This document shows, piece after piece, positions 18,133-26,765 of a stretch of 64,000 bases of DNA. Under the pieces are notes generated by a model. It did no database searches. It saw nothing but the letters and a program-made list of their open reading frames with translations, and was not told the origin of the DNA. A program made the position numbers and the translations under genes. The DNA comes from Aliikangiella sp965214955 (GTDB lineage Bacteria > Pseudomonadota > Gammaproteobacteria > Enterobacterales > Kangiellaceae): assembly GCA_965214955.1 (NCBI GenBank), contig CBDCCU010000009.1, forward strand, positions 620,001 through 684,000, written 5' to 3'. Position 1 is the first letter of the stretch, and each line of letters begins with the position of its first letter.

Positions 18133-19222
18133 GAATTCTACTCCAAAGCGCACCGTTTTCTTACATCACGCATCACTTCAGCAGGTGTTCGGTAGTTTAA
18201 AGTTTTCCTTGGTCGATTATTGATTTCTCTTACCGCAATTTCAACATCTTTATCACTATAATTTGTAAAATCACTCCCTTTAGGAAAATATTGCCTTAAT
18301 AATCCATTGATATTTTCATTACACCCTCTTTGCCATGGTGAATAAGGCTCTGCAAAATAAACATCAATCTTTGACTTTTTCTCAATCGTTTTAAAATCAG
18401 CAAATTCACTACCATTATCAACCGTTAATGTTTTTCTTAAATATTTAGGAATTTTCCTAAACTTCTGAGCGGTTACTTTTGATAATGGCTTGGCATGTTT
18501 GCTCGGTAACTTGCCTGCAATGAGATATAAGCTTTTCCTTTCCACATGAGTCACAATAGCCCCTGTTCCTTGTTGACCAATGATAGTGTCGCCCTCCCAA
18601 TCCCCATAACGTCGCTTACCAGCAACAGCCAAAGGGCGAGTATTTATCATTTTACGCGCGGCAATTACCCCTGAATCATTCTTGCTTTTACGACGCTTTT
18701 TACGCTTGGCTCTTTGTGCTCTTAAGCACTGAAATGACTGGGGAAGTGCTATTTTTTGTTGATAAACCCATTGATATATTGTTTCAGTACTGACTCGCAT
18801 ATTTAAATTATCAGCATACTTGAGTTTCAGTCGATTTGATATTTGCTGAGGCGACCAATTTTTCTTGAGTCGTGTAATAACATAACGAACAAGTTTTTTA
18901 TTGTTTAAGCGCCTTTGATGTCTTGCTAGTTTTTTTCGGGCAATGCAATAGCAGTGAGAAAAGTTATAATGGTATTTTGATAATTTGTTCTGGTTTCTTT
19001 TTATTTCTCTTGAAATGGTTGAGTGTGAACGCAATAAACGACGACCAATTTCCCGAAAACTGTAACCTGAAATATATAAATGAAAGATGACATATCTTTC
19101 TCTTTGTGTAATATGGCTATAGGACATAACGACCTCTCTATTAATGTTTAGTCTGCAAACCAAACACTAACAGCTGATGTCGTTATGTTCTAATCTCTAT
19201 GGTGCACTTTGGTGTTGAATTC
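18133..19222. mobile_element. IS30-family insertion sequence, copy 1
   Basis: 1090 bp. Ends are GAATTC-TACT-CCAAAGCGCACC (18133) and the inverted GGTGCACTTTGG-TGTT-GAATTC (to 19222); the two inverted ends match at about 17 of 22 positions. Copy 2 (22154-23243) is exactly the same length and has the same ends in opposite orientation. Confidence 0.88.
18138..19127 (-). CDS. IS30-family transposase, copy 1
   Basis: 329 residues from the ATG at 19127, which has AGAGAGG just upstream; an in-frame start 36 bp earlier is less likely. It has an N-terminal helix-turn-helix (GYSFREIGRRLLRSHSTISREIKRN) and DDE catalytic residues in DWEGDTIIG, TVDNGSEF and GCNENINGLLRQYFPKG. It is intact and differs from copy 2 at only about four residues (for example N/S, C/R, R/C and T/A in the first 110 residues), so duplication was recent. 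Confidence 0.95.
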   Translation of the reverse strand: MSYSHITQRERYVIFHLYISGYSFREIGRRLLRSHSTISREIKRNQNKLSKYHYNFSHCYCIARKKLARHQRRLNNKKLVRYVITRLKKNWSPQQISNRLKLKYADNLNMRVSTETIYQWVYQQKIALPQSFQCLRAQRAKRKKRRKSKNDSGVIAARKMINTRPLAVAGKRRYGDWEGDTIIGQQGTGAIVTHVERKSLYLIAGKLPSKHAKPLSKVTAQKFRKIPKYLRKTLTVDNGSEFADFKTIEKKSKIDVYFAEPYSPWQRGCNENINGLLRQYFPKGSDFTNYSDKDVEIAVREINNRPRKTLNYRTPAEVMRDVRKRCALE

Positions 19223-19223
19223 A

Positions 19224-19243
19224 GGCTGACCCCATTGATTTCT
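19224..19243 (+). repeat. Partial copy of the island's dispersed repeat
   Basis: GGCTGACCCCATTGATTT lies immediately outside the IS30 copy 1 end. It shares the GACCCCATTGATT core with the fuller copies at 22113, 23258 and 24324. A further core copy with a small hairpin (CCCCAT...ATGGGG) is at 19318-19339. Confidence 0.55.
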
Positions 19244-19408
19244 GTTAAATTTCAAACACCTACTCAGTTTTAGGTGTAAGAATTTTTATTGTCTACTTGA
19301 CACGGCTGACTAATGGGCGACCCCATTGATTTTATGGGGTTAACTTAAACCTAGTTATATGAGTAGCTTTTGTTAAGTTTTTTATTTGGATGTCCCCTTA
19401 TTCCTCGA

Positions 19409-19978
19409 TTAATATTCCGAGCTACTTCCACTTTCGATAGCGACTTCAAACTCACATGCAATCTCAAGTTTTGTGGAATAAAACTCTTTCAATACTATCC
19501 CTTTTTCGCTTAAATAAAATTCCCCAAAATGCTCAGGCTCAAGGCATTCCTTTTTCTTTATTTGTGAATACCTTTCCTTTATGACGCTTTGAATATCCTG
19601 CTCGCTAGCTAACTCGTTTAACTTTATGAGATTGCCCGTGGCAATCTCATAAGTAAAACCTCCTGAATACTCAAATGGGTGTGCATTTCCAGTGCAATAC
19701 CCAGCAAGAGAATACGAAAGACTGACATATCGCTCCCCCTTAAATATGCTTTCCAACGTGATACTTGGGAGTGTTCCATCGTCACACGAAAAATCTTGAA
19801 AGTACGACTTTAAGTGAAGATTAATGGTCTTCGTCGCTTCCTTGCTTTTAAGAGCAACTTCTGGAAGGCCAGTCTCACTCAAGTAAGCTGTTAAACCTTG
19901 TTGTGCACATGCTTGGGTCGATACTAGGAATGCTGCAATGGACGCAAACCGTTTAATTGTCTTAAAGCTAATAATCAT
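19409..19978 (-). CDS. Likely periplasmic immunity protein for the Rhs-muramidase
   Basis: 189 residues from the ATG at 19978, ten bases after the muramidase stop. The upstream in-frame extension overlaps the toxin gene and lacks a signal sequence, while this start gives a clean signal peptide (IKRFASIAAFLVSTQACAQ). The mature part has SLAGYCTGNAHPFEYSGGFTY and TGNLIKLNELASE, resembling the DUF3298-type fold seen in some periplasmic proteins, and four Cys. A periplasmic location is what protection against a peptidoglycan-cutting toxin needs. The immunity role is inferred from position and location only. Confidence 0.6.
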   Translation of the reverse strand: MIISFKTIKRFASIAAFLVSTQACAQQGLTAYLSETGLPEVALKSKEATKTINLHLKSYFQDFSCDDGTLPSITLESIFKGERYVSLSYSLAGYCTGNAHPFEYSGGFTYEIATGNLIKLNELASEQDIQSVIKERYSQIKKKECLEPEHFGEFYLSEKGIVLKEFYSTKLEIACEFEVAIESGSSSEY

Positions 19979-19988
19979 GGTTTTTATA

Positions 19989-22112
19989 TCATTCCTCTGG
20001 TTTATGCTTTTCGTAGGCAGCTTTAAGTTTTGTGTCGTATTTATTGGCTTTGAAAGCTGGTCCGTTATAATTTCTAGCAAATCTCGACCAGTTATGATTT
20101 TGTAGAGATTCGGTTCTTATTGTTGACCGTTTAACAAAGCTAGCAAAAGTACTTGCTTGTAATTTGTCACTCGTCATTTGTGCCATCATAAATTCGGTTG
20201 GAGAGTTAAACCCAGCAGCCTTATAGTTATCACCAAGTATTTGGAATTGACCCCAAGAAGTGGCTCTGATAGCGGCATCAAAATCCAGCTTCATTGCCTC
20301 AAATAGTCTTGGATATTCATCTAGGCCACCCTTATACAGGCTCCTATCCCATGTACTAGAAGATATATCTGGATGTTCTTTGTCGAACTTGCCATCAGTG
20401 AATTTACTGAATAAATGAGCTTCGAAAAGTATTTTGGGTAATCCTTCTGGTAGGAATCCTTCGTTTTTACTTTCCACTTCTCCGACCGCTAATACAGCGG
20501 CCTCGTCAGTTCCTATGGCCGTGGCGGCTTTGGCAGTGGGAGTTACTTTATTGGTGCTAGTTCCTCCACTTTTTGGCATAGCTGTAGCCCGACCTTCCCT
20601 ATTTATAATATTACTTGAATCTAATGTCACGTCACTTTTTACATCAATATCTTTAATATTTTCACTAGTAGATTTTTCGCTTTCATCAGCGCTGTTCTCA
20701 GCACCACTATCAAGAGCAACTTTCTGCTCTCTCCATTCTTTAGAACCAGGAAGTTTGGGAAGTTTCTTCTTTATGCAAACAATATTCCCTTGTTCACAAG
20801 GAACCTGATCTCTTTGTGCAACATACCCACTCGGATCAGTCCCACTCAGCGGATTATTCATAATATAGCTGTACGGGTTCATACTCTGTGAATTAGTGGG
20901 TGCTTGTATAAACGGGTCAACCGATAAGAACCTCCCAAGATTATAATCATAAACCCGCCCATTCATATGAATCAACTCTGCATCATCTAAATGCTCATGG
21001 TCAGTAAAGCCTCGCCTAGTGGTGAGGTCGATGGCATTGTCTGTGGTGAGATAGTTTTCGATACTGGCAATATTGGTTAAGGTGGCAGGCTCGGCCTTTT
21101 CAAGATTGGCTTTTCTGGGTTTACCAAAGGGGTCATAGCTTTTGTTGTCGATAACTTGCCCGGTTTCATCGGTGATGGTCACCACTGAGCCGAGTCTGTC
21201 TCGGTGAACAAAGCCGATTTGATAATCGGTGCTATTATTCTCTTCGGTTTCGGTAATGATGCTATCACCAAGGTAGGATTTTTTAATCACTTTGTCATCA
21301 TAGCGAATTTCTTCATAAGACTTGCCAATGTACAAGGTGGTTTCATCACCGCCTGATTGTCTTTCTTTCACTTGCTTATAACGCATTTGGTCACTGCCAT
21401 AGTAAAAACGGCTGGTGATGTTGTTTTTACTGATGCTAATGGGTTTGTTAAAGGCATTATAGGTGAGGGTTTTACCATCGCCGCTTAGCAGGTTGCCGTT
21501 ATCATCATAGTCAAAATAAGCGGTGTCTCCACCCACTTTAGTGATTTCATACACCGCATTGGGGCCAGCATTACGATTGGATTTAGTGCTATTACCATAG
21601 GTGAAACTGCTGGCATAGTCATCTTTTTGGGTGAGGTTGCCGGCGGCATCATAAGCATAATTAATGGCATTGTCTAATGCCGATTGAGTCAGTCTGTGCA
21701 GGTTATCATAAGCATAGGTTTCGGTTGTGGTTAGCACACTGCCATCACTTTGGGTGGTTTCTACCTGTTGTGAGGTGAGGTTGCCAAAGCCATCGTAGCT
21801 CACATAATCAATGCGGTGGCGTTGGCTGCCACCATTGGTGGCATGGGTGTGAACCGATAACATTTGACCACTGTTTTCATCATACTCACTCGACTCGGTT
21901 AATATGCCATCGGCTTTTAAGGCATTGAGCACTTGGCCTCTGGCGTCCACCTCGGTCACTTGATGATACACATAACCGCTTTGACCATTACGTTGCTCGG
22001 TGAGATAGCCTCTATCGTTATAGCGGCTTTCTAGGGTAATGCCTGTGGGATAGATGCTGCCTTTGATTCGCCCATAGTTATCATCATATTGGGTTTGGTT
22101 GGTAAAAAACAT
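19989..22112 (-). CDS. N-terminally truncated Rhs protein with a C-terminal N-acetylmuramidase toxin domain
   Basis: 707 residues. Residues ~1-410 are YD/Rhs repeats ending in the Rhs core signature (GRVYDYNLGRFLSVDPF...NPYSYIMNNPLSGTDPSGY), after which the variable tip begins. The last ~170 residues match the N-acetylmuramidase (DUF3380) pattern: VESKNEGFL, KILFEAHLFSKFTDGKF, DISSSTW, IRATSWGQFQILGDNYKAAGF, WSRFARNYNGPAF, with the Glu of LFEAH the likely catalytic acid. The tip would cut peptidoglycan. Full Rhs toxins are usually far longer; here an in-frame TGA sits two codons before the ATG, within the dispersed repeat, so this is a displaced 3' portion without a delivery domain. Confidence 0.8.
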   Translation of the reverse strand: MFFTNQTQYDDNYGRIKGSIYPTGITLESRYNDRGYLTEQRNGQSGYVYHQVTEVDARGQVLNALKADGILTESSEYDENSGQMLSVHTHATNGGSQRHRIDYVSYDGFGNLTSQQVETTQSDGSVLTTTETYAYDNLHRLTQSALDNAINYAYDAAGNLTQKDDYASSFTYGNSTKSNRNAGPNAVYEITKVGGDTAYFDYDDNGNLLSGDGKTLTYNAFNKPISISKNNITSRFYYGSDQMRYKQVKERQSGGDETTLYIGKSYEEIRYDDKVIKKSYLGDSIITETEENNSTDYQIGFVHRDRLGSVVTITDETGQVIDNKSYDPFGKPRKANLEKAEPATLTNIASIENYLTTDNAIDLTTRRGFTDHEHLDDAELIHMNGRVYDYNLGRFLSVDPFIQAPTNSQSMNPYSYIMNNPLSGTDPSGYVAQRDQVPCEQGNIVCIKKKLPKLPGSKEWREQKVALDSGAENSADESEKSTSENIKDIDVKSDVTLDSSNIINREGRATAMPKSGGTSTNKVTPTAKAATAIGTDEAAVLAVGEVESKNEGFLPEGLPKILFEAHLFSKFTDGKFDKEHPDISSSTWDRSLYKGGLDEYPRLFEAMKLDFDAAIRATSWGQFQILGDNYKAAGFNSPTEFMMAQMTSDKLQASTFASFVKRSTIRTESLQNHNWSRFARNYNGPAFKANKYDTKLKAAYEKHKPEE

Positions 22113-22139
22113 AAATCAAATGCTACGACCCCATTGATT
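22113..22139 (+). repeat. Dispersed 27-bp repeat, copy A
   Basis: AAATCAAATGCT-ACGACCCCATTGATT abuts the start of the truncated Rhs gene and lies about 14 bp from IS30 copy 2. Other copies: 23258-23284 and (inverted) 24324-24351. Confidence 0.65.
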
Positions 22140-22153
22140 CCGTCAGGTTTCCT

Positions 22154-23243
22154 GAATTCAACACCAAAGTGCACCATAGAGATTAGAACATAACGACATC
22201 AGCTGTTAGTGTTTGGTTTGCAGACTAAACATTAATAGAGAGGTCGTTATGTCCTATAGCCATATTACACAAAGAGAAAGATATGTCATCTTTCATTTAT
22301 ATATTTCAGGTTACAGTTTTCGGGAAATTGGTCGTCGTTTATTGCGTTCACACTCAACCATTTCAAGAGAAATAAAAAGAAACCAGAACAAATTATCAAA
22401 ATACCATTATAGCTTTTCTCACCGCTATTGCATTGCCCGAAAAAAACTAGCAAGGCACCAAAGGTGCTTAAATAATAAAAAGCTTGTTCGTTATGTTATT
22501 GCACGACTCAAGAAAAATTGGTCGCCTCAGCAAATATCAAATCGACTGAAACTCAAGTATGCTGATAATTTAAATATGCGAGTCAGTACTGAAACAATAT
22601 ATCAATGGGTTTATCAACAAAAAATAGCACTTCCCCAGTCATTTCAGTGCTTAAGAGCACAAAGAGCCAAGCGTAAAAAGCGTCGTAAAAGCAAGAATGA
22701 TTCAGGGGTAATTGCCGCGCGTAAAATGATAAATACTCGCCCTTTGGCTGTTGCTGGTAAGCGACGTTATGGGGATTGGGAGGGCGACACTATCATTGGT
22801 CAACAAGGAACAGGGGCTATTGTGACTCATGTGGAAAGGAAAAGCTTATATCTCATTGCAGGCAAGTTACCGAGCAAACATGCCAAGCCATTATCAAAAG
22901 TAACCGCTCAGAAGTTTAGGAAAATTCCTAAATATTTAAGAAAAACATTAACGGTTGATAATGGTAGTGAATTTGCTGATTTTAAAACGATTGAGAAAAA
23001 GTCAAAGATTGATGTTTATTTTGCAGAGCCTTATTCACCATGGCAAAGAGGGTGTAATGAAAATATCAATGGATTATTAAGGCAATATTTTCCTAAAGGG
23101 AGTGATTTTACAAATTATAGTGATAAAGATGTTGAAATTGCGGTAAGAGAAATCAATAATCGACCAAGGAAAACTTTAAACTACCGAACACCTGCTGAAG
23201 TGATGCGTGATGTAAGAAAACGGTGCGCTTTGGAGTAGAATTC
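22154..23243. mobile_element. IS30-family insertion sequence, copy 2
   Basis: 1090 bp with ends GAATTCAACACCAAAGTGCACC (22154-22175, quoted in two parts: GAATTCAACACC and AAAGTGCACC) and the inverted GGTGCGCTTTGG...GAATTC (to 23243). Same length and ends as copy 1, opposite orientation. Confidence 0.88.
22249..23238 (+). CDS. IS30-family transposase, copy 2
   Basis: 329 residues from the ATG at 22249 behind AGAGAGG. Intact DDE residues (DWEGDTIIG, TVDNGSEF, GCNENINGLL) and the same N-terminal helix-turn-helix as copy 1. Nearly identical to copy 1, which implies recent transposition or gene conversion. Confidence 0.95.
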   Translation: MSYSHITQRERYVIFHLYISGYSFREIGRRLLRSHSTISREIKRNQNKLSKYHYSFSHRYCIARKKLARHQRCLNNKKLVRYVIARLKKNWSPQQISNRLKLKYADNLNMRVSTETIYQWVYQQKIALPQSFQCLRAQRAKRKKRRKSKNDSGVIAARKMINTRPLAVAGKRRYGDWEGDTIIGQQGTGAIVTHVERKSLYLIAGKLPSKHAKPLSKVTAQKFRKIPKYLRKTLTVDNGSEFADFKTIEKKSKIDVYFAEPYSPWQRGCNENINGLLRQYFPKGSDFTNYSDKDVEIAVREINNRPRKTLNYRTPAEVMRDVRKRCALE

Positions 23244-23257
23244 AGCTATAAATTGAA

Positions 23258-23284
23258 AAATCAAATGCTCTGACCCTATTGATT
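23258..23284 (+). repeat. Dispersed 27-bp repeat, copy B
   Basis: AAATCAAATGCT-CTGACCCTATTGATT lies 14 bp beyond IS30 copy 2 and runs straight into the AGGAGG ribosome site of the gene at 23301, so the repeat has been joined precisely to an expression signal. Confidence 0.65.
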
Positions 23285-23300
23285 AGGAGGTATGTACTAA

Positions 23301-23840
23301 GTGAAAACTTTAGCGATAGTATTTCTATTGGCGTTTTCAGGCTTTTCCAATGGTGAAAACTTGATAATACCCAAGCAGATAAATGATTACATAATGAAAG
23401 ATGGATGCTCTCAGGTGTCTGACTTTTATGCTACTCACGAAACTGTTCGAGGAGCACCTTTCATATATGATTTGAACCATAAGACAATTAGAGACTACTA
23501 CAGTAAAAGTAAGGAAGCCGACACTTCTTTTGCTGTTTGGTGTCAAAAAAAAATTGAGGATAGCGCTGTTCACTATTTGAAGTTCAATGTGAAAAGTAAG
23601 CTAAACCCATTTGCCTTTTGTCCTAGCGAAATAATGCATAACGAAGATATTGGAAAGCTGTCGATTGCAGAAATTAAAGACATACCATTAAGCAGATTCT
23701 ACGATGCTGAAAGTGGGAATTTTGAAGGTACGCATAAGAAAATTTCGGGCTTTGTAATTGAAAGCTCCTATGATGGCGCTGGCTTTCAGTTTTATTGTGA
23801 GTCGAGCAGTAGTAAATGGAAGGTCTTACCTTTAGATTAA
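23301..23840 (+). CDS. Small secreted protein of the toxin island, function unknown
   Basis: 179 residues, GTG start with AGGAGG ten bases upstream. A clear signal peptide (MKTLAIVFLLAFSGFSNG) predicts a periplasmic protein. The mature part has four Cys (DGCSQV, VWCQKK, AFCPSE, FYCESS) that could form disulphides. No family is recognised. Its position beside the Rhs module, the periplasmic location and small size make an orphan immunity protein plausible, but this is not shown. Confidence 0.65.
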   Translation: MKTLAIVFLLAFSGFSNGENLIIPKQINDYIMKDGCSQVSDFYATHETVRGAPFIYDLNHKTIRDYYSKSKEADTSFAVWCQKKIEDSAVHYLKFNVKSKLNPFAFCPSEIMHNEDIGKLSIAEIKDIPLSRFYDAESGNFEGTHKKISGFVIESSYDGAGFQFYCESSSSKWKVLPLD

Positions 23841-23862
23841 TTTTGGAGGCTTGAAATATTTA

Positions 23863-24294
23863 ATGAATGCATCCCACTTAAGCAAGGTACTCGCTCTCTC
23901 TTTTTGCGTAATCATTACTGGTTGCACATCATCAAAAGTGGTGAGAACTTTAGTCGAAACAGAAAACTCAACTCAGGCAATTGATAACAAGGAAGTTGAC
24001 AACGTTCAAACATATGAGAACGTTCAATCTACCTTCACTGACTGTGAAGGTAGTCCAACTGCAGCATGGGTGTTAATTTCGCCAAGAGCATTCCCTGAAA
24101 GCTTATCAGGCAAATTTGCACTGCTGAAGTTTCAAGTTGATGATGAGTCAAAACCTTATGATGTGAATTTGATTGAAGGTGATACTGAAATTGCAGACTG
24201 GTCAACGAAAGCATTGATGCGCAGCAAGTTCCCAAATAAGCCATCATCGTGCTGGCTGGTCAAGTATGAATATATTGACGGATTGGCTAATTAA
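23863..24294 (+). CDS. Small lipoprotein with TonB-C-terminus-like domain
   Basis: About 143 residues. A lipobox (VIITGC) after a hydrophobic segment predicts a lipoprotein. The C-terminal part (PRAFPESLSGKFALLKFQVDDESKPYDVNLIEGDTEIADWSTKALMRSKFPN) has the look of a TonB C-terminal-type fold: proline, G-x-hydrophobic strand, V-x-ND-like turn and an A-L/M-x-S-x-F helix. GGAGG lies 13 bases before the ATG, or one base before an alternative TTG at 23851. It follows the preceding secreted protein by 22 bp, so the two form an operon. It may be another immunity-type protein; function unknown. Confidence 0.6.
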   Translation: MNASHLSKVLALSFCVIITGCTSSKVVRTLVETENSTQAIDNKEVDNVQTYENVQSTFTDCEGSPTAAWVLISPRAFPESLSGKFALLKFQVDDESKPYDVNLIEGDTEIADWSTKALMRSKFPNKPSSCWLVKYEYIDGLAN

Positions 24295-24323
24295 CTGAAG
24301 ACATCACTTATTATATGAATTTC

Positions 24324-24351
24324 AAATCAATAGGGACGCAGCATTTGATTT
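24324..24351 (-). repeat. Dispersed 27-bp repeat, copy C (inverted)
   Basis: Reads on the minus strand as AAATCAAATGCT-GCGTCCCTATTGATT and is preceded there by CCTGAATTC, the same hexamer that begins the IS30 ends. It marks the right edge of the accessory island, just before the arginine operon. Confidence 0.65.
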
Positions 24352-24419
24352 TGAATTCAGGGAGAGCAGTTAAAGCTCTGCCAAACAGACAAAGCTTTAA
24401 ACTTACTCAGCTGGGGTTT

Positions 24420-25733
24420 TTAACTGACGAAATCACTAAGCCTTTTATTAAGTTCATCCAATTGTAAATTAGCGCAAGCTCCTGCCGATTGTCTTTGGTT
24501 TAAGCTTTCTGCTGGGGTTCTTGATTCGAGCTCGGCATATTGATTAACAACTTGTTGATAGGCTTGTCTAAATGGTACTCCTGATGCACTTAATTCTACG
24601 GCAAGATCGGTTGCATACATTGGTGTATCAATAGCTTGAAGAGCTTTTTCTGCGTTAAATTGGGTTGATTCAACAAGTTGTGGAAATAGCTGCATTGTTG
24701 CTAGTGCGGCTTTTACTCCGCGTAGTAGTGCGGCTTTGGTCAGTTGCAGGTCTCTTTGATATCCTGATGGTAATGACAAAATAGTTTGCAACTCAACAAT
24801 GCTTGCTTGTACGGTTGAATAACTGGCTCGCATTAATTCGACTAAATCGGGGTTTCTTTTATTGGGCATAATGGAGCTGCCTGTGGTCATGTTGTTGGGT
24901 AGTTTAATAAAGTCAAATTCTTGGGTGGTAAATAATGAAAGATCCCAGCAGTAGCGTCTAATATCTAGTAGGCATTGTGCTAGTGCATTTAAAACAGATA
25001 GTTCAAATTTTCCACGGCTGTTTTGCGCGTAAATAGGATTAATTTGTAATCTTGAAAAATTTAAAACTTCAGTCGTGAGGTTTCTGTCTAAAGGCAAGTT
25101 TACGCCGTATCCTGCGGCTGTACCGAGTGGATTGCAGTCAATAAGTTCATCAACCGATTTAAGGCTGATTAAATTATCTATCATGGCTTCGGCAAAACTG
25201 GCAAACCACATTCCAGCAGAGGATGGCACGGCTCTTTGCATGTGAGTATAGCCGGGCATTGCAATATCTTGCGTGTTTTCGGCTTGTTGTAAACAGGCTA
25301 ATGCAGATTGTTTGGTGGTATCTATGGCTTGCTCAACGACGGCTCTTAAATAGAGTCTGGTGGCAACCAGTATTTGATCGTTTCTTGAACGCCCTGTGTG
25401 AACTTTTTTACCCAAATCCCCTAGTTTTTCAACCAAGTAAAACTCTATTGCCGAGTGACAATCTTCAAATTGGTTGCTGCGAGAAGGATCAACTAATTGA
25501 AATTTTCCCTGTTGATATTCTTGCGCTAAACACTCTAGCTCGGTAATTAATTTTTCGGCTTCTTCATGGCTTAATATTTTTATCGAGGCTAAACCTTTAA
25601 CGTGTGCTTTACTGGCTTTAATGTCGTATAAAATAAGCTCTTTATCTAAAATTAAATCTTCGCCTGCCATATAGTCCATAATATTGGTATCAATATCGGC
25701 GGGGTTATTTTTTTGCCATAGTGGACTGGTCAT
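24420..25733 (-). CDS. argH: Argininosuccinate lyase
   Basis: Last step of arginine synthesis: argininosuccinate to arginine and fumarate. 437 residues from the ATG at 25733, which shares a base with the argC stop (TAATG) and has GGAG nine bases upstream; a TTG at 25748 is less likely. The fumarase/aspartase-superfamily signature GSSIMPNKRNPD is present, as are HTGRSRNDQ and the catalytic-His region PGYTHMQRAVP. It is the last gene of the six-gene arg operon. A hairpin (24370-24400) lies downstream but without a T-run. Confidence 0.95.
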   Translation of the reverse strand: MTSPLWQKNNPADIDTNIMDYMAGEDLILDKELILYDIKASKAHVKGLASIKILSHEEAEKLITELECLAQEYQQGKFQLVDPSRSNQFEDCHSAIEFYLVEKLGDLGKKVHTGRSRNDQILVATRLYLRAVVEQAIDTTKQSALACLQQAENTQDIAMPGYTHMQRAVPSSAGMWFASFAEAMIDNLISLKSVDELIDCNPLGTAAGYGVNLPLDRNLTTEVLNFSRLQINPIYAQNSRGKFELSVLNALAQCLLDIRRYCWDLSLFTTQEFDFIKLPNNMTTGSSIMPNKRNPDLVELMRASYSTVQASIVELQTILSLPSGYQRDLQLTKAALLRGVKAALATMQLFPQLVESTQFNAEKALQAIDTPMYATDLAVELSASGVPFRQAYQQVVNQYAELESRTPAESLNQRQSAGACANLQLDELNKRLSDFVS

Positions 25734-26761
25734 TATTTTTTGCTCCAATTATTTTTTGTTTGTGACGTTAAGGTCTGTTTATCTTTCATACCTGTTGTGT
25801 GCTCAATGCCTAAGCCAATGTTAATATTTTGCATAGCTTGAGTGGCGGCGCCCTTAAGTAAATTATCAATACAACTAACAATTGTTGCACGCTTGCCATC
25901 ACTGCTTAGGGTGAAACCACCAATAACGCAGTGAGCGGTATTAACCACTTGCTGAATGTTGGGAGTGTCTGTTTGACAAGTGACTAATTTATCGTGTTGA
26001 TAAAAATTTTTATAACATTCTAGTAGTTCTTCTTTTGTTGTTGAATGAGACAATTCAACTTGTATTGTCATATTAATGCCACTAAAAAACTCCGCCACAT
26101 GAGGCGAAAAGCTAACCGCTTTGTTTAAACGAGTACTCACTTCTTTTTCGTGTAGGTGCTCAACTAATCCATAGGGTAGTATATTGTCTTTAAGCCGTTT
26201 AGGATCGTTGTTGGCATTGGGTGTTGTGCCTGCACCGCTGTAACCTGAAATACCAAAACAATGAGGGGTAGCTGTTATTTGATCAATAATAGGCGCTAGG
26301 GCAAGTTGCATTGCTGTAGCGTAACAGCCGGGGTTACTAATTTTTAACAGTGGATCGGTTTTTCTTGTTAAGTTATTTGGTTTAAGTTGATCGGCATTAA
26401 GCTCGGGCAAGCTATAAACCCAGTGATCATCAAAGCGATAATCCGCCGATAAATCAATCACTATTTTTGCCGACTGATTTTGCTCAATAGCTTTAACATA
26501 AGGCGCGGCTAAACCATTGGGTAGGGCTAACACAATAATATCCGTTGACTGTTGACCAAGTTGTTCAGGAGTTAAATCGGTAATGGCTAGTTCATTCAGT
26601 TCGGGTGCTAATACTTTAACCGATTGTCCGCAAAGAGAGCGCGAGCTAACCCACTGCAAAGATAATTGCGGATGATTATGCACTAGCTTAAGCAGCTCTG
26701 TGCCAACATAACCCCTTACTCCCATAATACCAATGGTATATATTTTATTGGGCTGACTCAT
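25733..26761 (-). CDS. argC: N-acetyl-gamma-glutamyl-phosphate reductase
   Basis: Reduces N-acetylglutamyl-phosphate to the semialdehyde with NADPH. 342 residues; NADP-binding GIMGVRGYVGTELL, the catalytic Cys in SNPGCYATAMQLAL and a HLHEKEVSTRL region with conserved His. It lies four bases after argB/A and overlaps argH by one base, so translation is tightly coupled. Confidence 0.95.
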   Translation of the reverse strand: MSQPNKIYTIGIMGVRGYVGTELLKLVHNHPQLSLQWVSSRSLCGQSVKVLAPELNELAITDLTPEQLGQQSTDIIVLALPNGLAAPYVKAIEQNQSAKIVIDLSADYRFDDHWVYSLPELNADQLKPNNLTRKTDPLLKISNPGCYATAMQLALAPIIDQITATPHCFGISGYSGAGTTPNANNDPKRLKDNILPYGLVEHLHEKEVSTRLNKAVSFSPHVAEFFSGINMTIQVELSHSTTKEELLECYKNFYQHDKLVTCQTDTPNIQQVVNTAHCVIGGFTLSSDGKRATIVSCIDNLLKGAATQAMQNINIGLGIEHTTGMKDKQTLTSQTKNNWSKK

Positions 26762-26765
26762 TATT

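Larger units (their letters stand above)
18133..23243. mobile_element. Composite-transposon-like structure: two inverted IS30 copies bracketing an Rhs toxin module
   Basis: The two 1090-bp IS30 copies lie in inverted orientation at the ends of a 5.1-kb segment. The 2.93 kb between them contains the Rhs-muramidase gene and its likely immunity gene. Such an arrangement could move as a unit or invert by recombination between the copies. No outer target duplication could be identified, so movement as a unit is inference. Confidence 0.5.

Noticed and set aside
24370..24400. Terminator after argH
   Set aside because: TTAAAGCT/AGCTTTAA forms an 8-bp stem but with a 15-base loop and no T-run; too weak to annotate.
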